A program made the position numbers and the translations under genes. This document shows positions 16,278-23,111 of a stretch of DNA of 33,765 nt, piece by piece; positions within the stretch are counted from its first letter, which is position 1; each line of letters starts with the position of its first letter. The notes beneath the pieces were generated by a model. That model did not search any database. It was not told the DNA's origin and was given only the letters and a program-made list of their open reading frames with translations. Source of the DNA: Deltaproteobacteria bacterium (lineage in GTDB: Bacteria > SAR324 > NAC60-12); NCBI GenBank assembly GCA_002726945.1, contig PBTB01000096.1, positions 1-33,765 of the forward strand, read 5' to 3'.

Positions 16278-17545
16278 GGTTTGGGAAGATCGTCTGGGTT
16301 CAGCTTCACCCGAAGGGTGCCTTGGCGCACTGGTGTTCCACGAAGTTCGACTTGTTCCAGCGCGAGCAAGGTGGCCGATTGCACCTCGGGTCGTTGTGCA
16401 AAACGATCCCGGATCGCCTGCAGGGAATCGGGGTTGAGCGTCAGGAGGGTGAGTTCCATTCCTGCGGGTTGGTAGCTGAAATGGGCCGCCCAAGCTCCCT
16501 GCACGAGTTGCAGCCACGACTCCACTTGCTGAAAATGGATTGGCGGGTGCTTGTAAGTCTCGTTCCACAAGCCTTGGAGCCTCAACACCTGCTCTTGCTG
16601 CTGTTGCAACGCCTGCCACGTTTCCTGCTCCTGCAAGCGTGCTTGAAGAAGCTGGTTTTGTAAGGCGAACTCCACCTGCAGTATCTGAAGCTGTTGCTCA
16701 CTGCGTCGCCACGACCACACCCCCCAGGCAATCGTTGTACAGAGCAGGAGCGACAGTCCGGCTTCGACCCAAGGAAACGGTTTCCGGATGCGGTTCATCC
16801 ACATGAACCCTCGGCTGGGATGCTTGGAAAATCCGGGCCAAGCCTGCACCAAGGTCTGCATTTCCAACGTTGCGGAGTCGGAAATCGGCTCTCTGGATTC
16901 TTCAGTTCCAAGGGAGAGCGGAATGTGGACGATGGCGTCATTGCGGGTGCCAAAGTGATCCGCCGCCCAAGTTGTGGCAGCGGCTTGTGGAAGCTGCGGG
17001 AGTTCGCAAACTTGCTGAAAGACCCCTTCATGCTGCTCCACAAAGAAGGATTGTTCCAGTCCGGAAAGCACGGTTTTGGAAGATTCGTTGGGAAGCAGGG
17101 AGAGCCACCCGGCAATGAGGGGAATCAAAGGCAACGGGACTCGAAACTGCTGGCGGAATGCCTGAACCAATTGTAGTGCTGCTGAAGTGGGGCGGGCGTA
17201 GAGCAGTCCAGCACGCTCATGCTGTCCGGATTCGAAGAACTGCAATCCGATGGGGGTTGAGTCCGGAGGGTGGGTGAGTTGGAAAAGCTGGGCCTGCGCG
17301 TAGTGGTACGCCTCTTCGGAAGAAGGCTGGATGACCGTCTTAAACCCGACTTGCACCCACGGAAATTCCAACCACGCCACCGCCTGTTTGAAACGCATCT
17401 CCTTGCAATGGACCAGCACCTCGTCCAGAGTCAAAAGGGATGCGACAGCCCGGTGGACCGAGACCCCTTGGTCACTGACAAGACCGAGAGTTTTTTCTCC
17501 AAGCACGAGGTGCAGGGAGTTTTGGCGAGTGAATCGGAACCACAC
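16274..17545 (-). CDS. PilM/PilN- or GspL-like assembly protein
   Basis: A 423-residue protein, if started at the GTG at 17545. The N-terminal 250 residues begin MWFRFTRQNSLHLVLGEKTL, like the degenerate actin-like cytoplasmic domain of PilM/GspL. One membrane helix (EAGLSLLLCTTIAWGVWSW, about 257-275) is followed by a Gln/Leu-rich coiled coil (QILQVEFALQNQLLQARLQE) and a small periplasmic alpha-beta domain (MELTLLTLNPDSLQAIRDRF). This cytoplasmic-TM-coil-periplasmic order is that of GspL, or of a PilM-PilN fusion, the inner-membrane platform of type II secretion and type IV pili. It lies 28 bases after a prepilin peptidase gene, which supports the idea. No ribosome site precedes the GTG; no ATG exists nearby in frame. 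No ATPase, secretin or pilin gene is in the window. Confidence 0.68.
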   Translation of the reverse strand: MWFRFTRQNSLHLVLGEKTLGLVSDQGVSVHRAVASLLTLDEVLVHCKEMRFKQAVAWLEFPWVQVGFKTVIQPSSEEAYHYAQAQLFQLTHPPDSTPIGLQFFESGQHERAGLLYARPTSAALQLVQAFRQQFRVPLPLIPLIAGWLSLLPNESSKTVLSGLEQSFFVEQHEGVFQQVCELPQLPQAAATTWAADHFGTRNDAIVHIPLSLGTEESREPISDSATLEMQTLVQAWPGFSKHPSRGFMWMNRIRKPFPWVEAGLSLLLCTTIAWGVWSWRRSEQQLQILQVEFALQNQLLQARLQEQETWQALQQQQEQVLRLQGLWNETYKHPPIHFQQVESWLQLVQGAWAAHFSYQPAGMELTLLTLNPDSLQAIRDRFAQRPEVQSATLLALEQVELRGTPVRQGTLRVKLNPDDLPKP

Positions 17546-17573
17546 GGTGAGAACGGAGGCAGGGTCGTGAACT

Positions 17574-18299
17574 TTAGAATGTGTGCAGGAAAACCAGCCA
17601 CGGTGACTTGCACAAACAGGCTTGCTGGAGCAGGACGGTGCCGACTCCACCCAGACAGAGGAACGGGGCAAACGGAATCCGGGTTTGCAGCAGCGGTTGG
17701 CGGGTGCAAAACAGCACAAACCCGCCAATGAGGAGTCCGGACAGGGCTGCAATGAGGACTGTGGTGAGCAAGCCCTGCCACCCCACCCAAAGGCCGATCA
17801 GCCCCAACACGGCAGGATCGCCCTCCCCCAGCCCCTCGATGCCGCGAACGGCGGCATAAAGCATCCCGAGCCAGTACAGCCCTCCAGCTCCGAACACTCC
17901 ACCGAGCAACAGTTCAACCGTGCTGGCAGGCACGAACAAAACCGCCCAACCAAGCTGGAGCAAGGCGGTGAGGGCGACCAAACGAATGTCAATGGTGAGA
18001 TGCTGCCAATCCCACCACGCGATGCCGCTCAAAGCGGCAAGTAGCAGGCTGTCGCTCAGCAACAGCGCATAATCCTGCCGGAGCATCGCCAAAATCGCTG
18101 TGGTTGCAATGAGAGCAAGGATGACGGGTTTCGGCAACCTTGCGTCCAAAAACTCGTCTGTGCCAACAGGAGAGGGTTCTGAAGCTCCGGGATCGGGCGC
18201 AACAGCGGCAGGGATTCGTCGCAACCACCACTGGAGGGCGAGCGTTGCAGTTATTCCCGCCGTGATACCTGCCCCCACCCAGCCGAATTCTGTGAACAT
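17574..18299 (-). CDS. Prepilin peptidase, peptidase-only form (A24)
   Basis: A 241-residue inner-membrane aspartyl protease with about seven hydrophobic segments. The two catalytic aspartates are in ALSGIAWWDWQHLTI (first, usually IDxxxxxIP in PilD) and GLGEGDPAVLGLIGLWVG (GxGD motif). The family cleaves the leader of type IV pilins and type II pseudopilins. The N-terminal zinc-binding CxxC methyltransferase domain of bifunctional PilD is absent, so it would not be expected to methylate pilins. The first Asp has Trp neighbours, an unusual context. ATG is preceded by GAGGTG at a normal distance. It sits between a FecR-domain gene and the GspL/PilM-like gene. Confidence 0.82.
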   Translation of the reverse strand: MFTEFGWVGAGITAGITATLALQWWLRRIPAAVAPDPGASEPSPVGTDEFLDARLPKPVILALIATTAILAMLRQDYALLLSDSLLLAALSGIAWWDWQHLTIDIRLVALTALLQLGWAVLFVPASTVELLLGGVFGAGGLYWLGMLYAAVRGIEGLGEGDPAVLGLIGLWVGWQGLLTTVLIAALSGLLIGGFVLFCTRQPLLQTRIPFAPFLCLGGVGTVLLQQACLCKSPWLVFLHTF

Positions 18300-18319
18300 G
18301 CCCGCACCTCTTGCGTGGG

Positions 18320-19246
18320 TTAATCGGATACCGGGATGGTGACGCTCAACGTGCCGCGCTCCACCCCAAACAGTCCAAGGTTGTCCGTGGTCGCACGAAT
18401 CACCACCTTGCCGTTGAACAACCGATCCTCCGGATGAGGCGGTTTGAGAGTACCTCGCACCACGGCTTTCCCATTGCGATTCAGCGTCACCCGTTCCGGG
18501 AAGTCGAATCCGTAGTAGTTGGCGGTGAGGCGGATCAATCCCGGTCGGTCCACCCCATCATTGCGGCCTCGGCGAACCAGATTCACTGAAAACTCAATCG
18601 GAGTGTCGGTGGTCAAGTTCGGGATTTCCTGCGGAGTCACGAGCTGCAATTGCAGTGCGTGGGGAACCGGGTTCACTGTCCGGAAGAGCTTGTTGTTGAC
18701 TCGCGCACGGTAAATACGGGAACCTGCTTTCAGCATCAGGGTGGAGGCACGGTTGCGGACTCGGACGGAATTTGAGGCAACCGCAACGCTTGTGTGCGAC
18801 TTGGTGGCCTGAACCTGAAACTCGGCTTTCCCAGATTCGATGCTGAGAGCGGGAGTGGTCAACTGGTGCGGCACTGAACGTTGCCGAAACCAAGCACTGA
18901 GCGTGCCGTGGTAGAGCGTGATCTGGAGGCTCCCGCTCGGGGTGAGCGTTCGCTCTGCCTTGCGGATGAAGTGCAGTTGCGTTTTTTCCAGCACCCGAAC
19001 TTCCGATCCGTCCCGGAGCAAGAGCGTCACCTTGCCGTTGGCCAGAGTGCGGAGGTGATGGTTGGAGGAAAGCAACGCTCCCTCTGTGGCTTTTTGGGTC
19101 GTCTGCTGCTGATCCTGCCACATCCGCACTTCCCCGGACACTTGGGACAGTAAAGCGATGGGGACTGCACCAACGCAGCTTGGAGCAAGGCAGAGCAGGG
19201 CACTGACGAGAAACGGAAACGTGCGGGGCATCCGACGGATACGCAT
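18320..19246 (-). CDS. Exported FecR-domain protein
   Basis: A 308-residue protein with a signal peptide (MRIRRMPRTFPFLVSALLCL, cleaved near residue 27). It is followed by a FecR-like beta domain: SQVSGEVRMWQDQQQTTQKA, then LLRDGSEVRVLEKTQLHF (about 35-90), and a second beta-rich half ending TLSVTIPVSD. FecR domains occur in periplasmic signalling and in surface proteins with unknown ligands. The start ATG shares one base with the stop of the hydrolase-like gene (TGATG), which selects this start over the downstream one at MPRTF. No sigma/anti-sigma partner is present, so iron signalling is unlikely and a structural or binding role beside the pilus-type genes is more plausible. Confidence 0.75.
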   Translation of the reverse strand: MRIRRMPRTFPFLVSALLCLAPSCVGAVPIALLSQVSGEVRMWQDQQQTTQKATEGALLSSNHHLRTLANGKVTLLLRDGSEVRVLEKTQLHFIRKAERTLTPSGSLQITLYHGTLSAWFRQRSVPHQLTTPALSIESGKAEFQVQATKSHTSVAVASNSVRVRNRASTLMLKAGSRIYRARVNNKLFRTVNPVPHALQLQLVTPQEIPNLTTDTPIEFSVNLVRRGRNDGVDRPGLIRLTANYYGFDFPERVTLNRNGKAVVRGTLKPPHPEDRLFNGKVVIRATTDNLGLFGVERGTLSVTIPVSD

Positions 19247-20016
19247 CAACGCTGGCGGCGGTAGAATTCTTGGAGCGGTGACAGGATCAAGTCCGGGTGC
19301 CAAAGCCCGTGAGTGTACTGGTTTTTTGGGAGGATCGTGTAACGCCCATTGGGCATCTGGCGCCCGGCTTCTCGAACCGACAGAAAGCGGGGTTCAGAGG
19401 TGGCCGTGAAAAGTTGTGCGGACACCCGGATCGAGTTGAGGGGTTCGCTTACCCCCTCCCAACGACAGGACTCGCCCAAGCTGGTGGAGTACACTTCCGG
19501 ATTCCCGTTGGCGATTTGCTCCTGCTGCTCGCTGGAAAGATGTGCCTCTGAGTGCCACTGCTGGAGGTAGGCGGCAATGTGTCCGTTACAGAGCTGGTTT
19601 TGCGCCTCCTCCAGCACCTGAAGCTCATCAATGAGCGGATAAGGATGCGCTCCGGCGGTGGCAAGGGTGCGGATGTGATCGGGGTGCGAAACCGCCAGAG
19701 AAAAGCCCACCTGCGCACCAAGGCCAAATCCGAGAAAGTGGGTGCAGTCCACCTGAACCTCGCGGAGGACTTCCAGCACATGCGCTGCGCGGGCCCTGAT
19801 GGAGTAATGCCCGGATTCCAAAGGGGCATCGCTGCGGCCTTGCCCAAGGGGTTCGATGACCACGAGTCGAAAGGTTTCCTGTAATTGTTCAATGTAACCT
19901 GTCTGCCACCAGGCGTCCAGATTCACCAGAAAAGGTCCATGCAGGAACAGGTACGGCTCCCGCTCTCCCGCGGTCTCGTAGTGGATGCGTTGGCGGTTGG
20001 CGATTACAAACGGCAC
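19246..20016 (-). CDS. Alpha/beta-hydrolase-like protein lacking the nucleophile Ser
   Basis: A 256-residue alpha/beta-hydrolase-fold protein. The oxyanion-side HG motif is present (YLFLHGPFLVNLDAWW) and the GQGRSD turn is normal, but the nucleophile elbow reads FLGFGLGAQVG where the family has G-x-S-x-G. The codon is GGC, one base from AGC. The usual acid Asp region reads ATSEPRF and the His region YTHGLWHPD. Without the Ser, classic hydrolysis is not expected. GTG is chosen as start because GGAGGA lies seven bases before it and it opens just after the fold's first strand; it overlaps the acyltransferase gene by 13 bases. It ends in a one-base overlap with the FecR gene. Confidence 0.82.
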   Translation of the reverse strand: MPFVIANRQRIHYETAGEREPYLFLHGPFLVNLDAWWQTGYIEQLQETFRLVVIEPLGQGRSDAPLESGHYSIRARAAHVLEVLREVQVDCTHFLGFGLGAQVGFSLAVSHPDHIRTLATAGAHPYPLIDELQVLEEAQNQLCNGHIAAYLQQWHSEAHLSSEQQEQIANGNPEVYSTSLGESCRWEGVSEPLNSIRVSAQLFTATSEPRFLSVREAGRQMPNGRYTILPKNQYTHGLWHPDLILSPLQEFYRRQR

Positions 20017-21095
20017 GGTCCGTCCTCCAGAGCTTGCATCCGGGCCAGTTCGGCCTCGGTGGGTTTGTGCCGCCAGCGCCGATGGAACCACGCCCACTGT
20101 TGTGGATGCTGCCGGATGAGCGATTCCATGTGCCGATTCAGGTTTCGGGTGATGCGGAACACGGCGTGATCCTCGTCTTCTTGGGGTTGTTTTTTCTGCA
20201 CTCCGAGATCAGTCAGATGCAACCGGAACCGACCATCCTGCTCCCGGACGAAGAGTCCGCTCACCACGGGTGCTCCGCTCATGAGAGCAAGAGCGGCAGC
20301 ACCGATTGGCGTCTTCGCGGGCAAGTTGAAAAAGGGTGCCCAAATACTGGGAACGTTGGTGTCCTGATCAATCGCCAGCACAAACACCTCGCGGTTCCGG
20401 AAGCACGTGAGGATTTTTCCCAGCGCCTCTGAGTCTCCACGAGGCACAATCTGCATCGGTCCGCGCTCACGCATTGCTCGCAGCCTTTGGTTGATCCTGG
20501 GTTCCGGGACATTGGTAACGGCGGCGACCATCGGCTGGTTCAGGGGTTCGGCAAGGGCACTGAACAGTTCCCAGTTGCCTAGGTGCATGGTCAGCACAAT
20601 CACACCCTTTTGCTGCTTGAGGGCATTCTCAAGCACTTGGGGATTCTTGATGCTCAGCCAATGCTCCGGAGCCGCTGCAATCTGCGACATGCCCAAGAAC
20701 TCGAACAAAAACTGCCCGAAACTCTGGAAGCACTCCCGGCACCACTGCTTGCGCTCCATCGTGCTCACCTCCGGGAAGACCCGTTCCAGTTGCGTGTCGG
20801 CAATGCCCCGATCCTTGGGAAAGAGGTGGTACACCAGCGTCCCGGTGATGCGCCCAAGCTGCTGAAGCCGGGGCACGGACAGCGTTTGCCCCAGCCACAC
20901 CCCAAAGCAGAAAATGCGGTACTCTATCCCCCGACGGAAGGAAGTGGCCCAAGACGCACGATGCTTCCGGAAGGGTTCGTAGGAAATGGAACCGGTAGCA
21001 TCGGCGGACTCAAACCCAAGGGGATCGCGCTCCATGGAACTGGGGGAATCCGAGCTGTCGCTGTTGAACATCGGAGCTGTCGACATCTCAGCCAT
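20004..21095 (-). CDS. Lipid A biosynthesis acyltransferase, LpxL/HtrB-like
   Basis: A 363-residue member of the LpxL/LpxM family, which moves acyl chains from acyl-ACP to the lipid A precursor at the cytoplasmic face of the inner membrane. The hallmark MHLGNWELF (HxxxxE) stands near residue 175; other conserved parts are VPRGDSEALG, FVLAIDQDTN, and the C-terminal WAWFHRRWR. The N-terminal 50 residues are an unusual Ser/Asp-rich extension (MFNSDSSDSPSSMERDPLGF) before the first hydrophobic helix. Two ATG codons are close (21095 and 21086); the first overlaps thrC by eight bases. The much longer open frame upstream lies inside thrC and is rejected. It is coupled to thrC and to the hydrolase-like gene. 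Confidence 0.88.
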   Translation of the reverse strand: MAEMSTAPMFNSDSSDSPSSMERDPLGFESADATGSISYEPFRKHRASWATSFRRGIEYRIFCFGVWLGQTLSVPRLQQLGRITGTLVYHLFPKDRGIADTQLERVFPEVSTMERKQWCRECFQSFGQFLFEFLGMSQIAAAPEHWLSIKNPQVLENALKQQKGVIVLTMHLGNWELFSALAEPLNQPMVAAVTNVPEPRINQRLRAMRERGPMQIVPRGDSEALGKILTCFRNREVFVLAIDQDTNVPSIWAPFFNLPAKTPIGAAALALMSGAPVVSGLFVREQDGRFRLHLTDLGVQKKQPQEDEDHAVFRITRNLNRHMESLIRQHPQQWAWFHRRWRHKPTEAELARMQALEDGPCRL

Positions 21096-22473
21096 TGAGG
21101 ACTTGGGTGAGGTACTCGCGGACAGCACCCGCCTGAGCAGGAAGCACGGCGCAGCGCGTCTCCAGGTTCTCCAGTTCGGCAAGCGGCGGGGGCATTTCCG
21201 GAGTCGTGCCTGCTGCTTGGTGGACTGCCGAGCTGAACTTGGCAGGATGGGCGCAAGCAAGGCAGACCACTGGACCTTCCAAGTCCACCTGCTTGGCGGC
21301 TTCCACACCAACCGCCGTGTGGGGATCAAGCAAGTAGCCGTACTCCTCGTAAGTCTCCCGAATGGCCCTGAGCGTTCCGGCCTCGTCCACTCGTGCGGAG
21401 CCAAAGGTGGCTTGCGCTGTTTGCAGCCGCTCACCCTCAATGGTGAGGCATCCGGTTTCCTGAAAATCCTGCATCCAGCGCCTGAGTTGCTCCGGAGAGC
21501 GACCACTGAGGTCAAAGAGGTAGCGCTCAAAATTGCTGGAGATTTGGATGTCCATCGAGGGACTCAGTGTCTGCCGGACTCCGGCAGTGTGGTACTCCCC
21601 TTTGCTGAAGAAGCGGTGCAGGATGTCGTTTTCGTTGGTGGCGACGACAAGCCGATGGATCGGCAGCCCCATCTGCCGGGCGTAGTGGCCCGCGAGGACA
21701 TTGCCGAAATTTCCGGAGGGGACCACAAAGTTGACCGCTTCCCCGGAATTGCTGGAAACCCGCCCCCATGCATAAAAGTAGTACACGATTTGGACGAGGA
21801 TGCGTGCCCAGTTGATCGAATTGACCGCACCAAGATGGTGACGGGTCTTGAATTCAAGATCGCCGAACAGTTCCTTGACGATGTGCTGGGCATCATCGAA
21901 CAAGCCTTCCACCGCAATGTTGTGGACGTTGGCATCCAAAACGGTGGTCATCTGCCGCTCCTGCACCGGACTCACTCGCCCCTTGGGATGCAGCATGAAC
22001 ACGGAAATGTCCTTGTGTCCACGCATTCCGTGGATCGCTGCACTGCCGGTGTCTCCGGAAGTCGCTCCAAGGATGCGCAAGGGCTGTCGGCGTTTTTTCA
22101 GGACATGCTCAAAGAGATGCCCCAGCAACTGGAGGGCCACATCCTTGAACGCAAAGGTGGGGCCGTGGAACAGTTCCAGCAGGTGCACACGGCCAAGGGT
22201 GCGGACGGGCGTGACCTCCGGGTGCGTGAAGCTGCGGTAGGCTTGTTCGATTTGGCCACGGAGGTCAGCTTCCGGAATGGCCCCTCCGGTAAAACTCCGG
22301 ACGATTTCAAGGCTGAGTTCCTGATAGGACAGATTGCGCCACTGCGGGAGTTGATCCCGCACCTGCGGTAGCGAATCCGGAACCAACAGGCCGCCGTCCT
22401 CGGCCAGTCCTGCGATCAGGGTGTCCTCAAAGGACAGCCCCTGCACGCCTCCACGTGTACTCAGGTAGCGCAT
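21088..22473 (-). CDS. thrC: Threonine synthase
   Basis: A 461-residue PLP enzyme converting O-phosphohomoserine to threonine. MRYLSTRGGVQGLSFEDTLI is the classic N-terminus of the enterobacterial/fungal class, LFHGPTFAFKD contains the PLP Lys110, LGATSGDTGSAA binds phosphate, and VPSGNFGNVLAGHYARQMGL is intact. Length is typical. It is the first gene of a closely packed seven-gene minus-strand series and is divergent from a small exported protein gene with 71 bases between. The upstream gap holds a perfect GTGGTACCAC palindrome. No Shine-Dalgarno sequence is visible before the ATG. Confidence 0.96.
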   Translation of the reverse strand: MRYLSTRGGVQGLSFEDTLIAGLAEDGGLLVPDSLPQVRDQLPQWRNLSYQELSLEIVRSFTGGAIPEADLRGQIEQAYRSFTHPEVTPVRTLGRVHLLELFHGPTFAFKDVALQLLGHLFEHVLKKRRQPLRILGATSGDTGSAAIHGMRGHKDISVFMLHPKGRVSPVQERQMTTVLDANVHNIAVEGLFDDAQHIVKELFGDLEFKTRHHLGAVNSINWARILVQIVYYFYAWGRVSSNSGEAVNFVVPSGNFGNVLAGHYARQMGLPIHRLVVATNENDILHRFFSKGEYHTAGVRQTLSPSMDIQISSNFERYLFDLSGRSPEQLRRWMQDFQETGCLTIEGERLQTAQATFGSARVDEAGTLRAIRETYEEYGYLLDPHTAVGVEAAKQVDLEGPVVCLACAHPAKFSSAVHQAAGTTPEMPPPLAELENLETRCAVLPAQAGAVREYLTQVLNG

Positions 22474-22507
22474 GGTGTGTGCTTGAGGTTGTGACCTGTG
22501 CGGAAGT

Positions 22508-22517
22508 GTGGTACCAC
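22508..22517. promoter_or_regulatory. Palindrome in the thrC divergent region
   Basis: GTGGTACCAC is a perfect 10-base palindrome midway between the divergent starts of thrC and the exported protein gene. A second short inverted repeat, AGGT-TGTG-ACCT, lies closer to thrC. They could bind a regulator of either gene. The palindrome is short enough to be chance. Confidence 0.25.
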
Positions 22518-22544
22518 CATGCACCACGTTAACTTCACAGGGAT

Positions 22545-23111
22545 ATGCTGATTCAAAGACTGCTCGCCGCATTCGGTTGGGGAACGCTGCTTTGGCTGCT
22601 CGCCTCCATGGCACAAGCGCAATCGTTCCCGGTCATTCCGGAATTCCAACTGTATCAATCGGTAGGAACACGAGGGAGTATTTATACCACAGGTGCCGCC
22701 GGGTTAGCCATTCATTTGTTTGACGAAAGTGGCGGAGATCCGGGGCTTTACCTCCAGCTTTTGGTGCTGCGAAGCCCCAAGTCGGCCTTGGGGTTCGAAT
22801 CACGAATTGGCGGACTGAAGCCTCTTGAGGACGGTGCCGGCTACGAAATCGGGTTGCACAACCGCTGGGGCCAAGTTCCCGGGAAAGCAGCGAGCCTGAC
22901 CTACCGCCATCTGGAGTGGAAATCGGTGATGGTTGACGGAGTAGCGGGGTATTCCGCCAAGGCGGAGGTGCTGCATATGGGCTGGAGTTGGACCTCATGG
23001 GACGCCAACGCCGTCGTCTGGCTGCTGGGGCTGGACCTCACGTCCCTCAAACTTCCGAGCAACTCGGGAGGCGAAGCCCAACTCGCACTTGGCTTCCGCA
23101 CCGGGTTTTGA
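22545..23111 (+). CDS. Small exported protein, unknown family
   Basis: A 188-residue protein with a clear signal peptide (MLIQRLLAAFGWGTLLWLLA, cleavage after SMAQA). The mature part is rich in Gly, Tyr, Trp and Leu with alternating strands (SVGTRGSIYTTGAAGLAIHL, LGFESRIGGLKP, AKAEVLHMGWSWTSW) and ends with the aromatic LGFRTGF. A terminal Phe after alternating residues is typical of outer-membrane beta-barrels, so a small barrel or barrel-like outer-membrane protein is plausible. I do not recognise a family. It is divergent from thrC, and its stop abuts the stop of the 804-residue gene with no base between them. Confidence 0.72.
   Translation: MLIQRLLAAFGWGTLLWLLASMAQAQSFPVIPEFQLYQSVGTRGSIYTTGAAGLAIHLFDESGGDPGLYLQLLVLRSPKSALGFESRIGGLKPLEDGAGYEIGLHNRWGQVPGKAASLTYRHLEWKSVMVDGVAGYSAKAEVLHMGWSWTSWDANAVVWLLGLDLTSLKLPSNSGGEAQLALGFRTGF

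Noticed and set aside
20986-22371. A 461-codon open frame antisense to thrC
   Set aside because: It is a shadow of a complete threonine synthase and overlaps the acyltransferase start as well.
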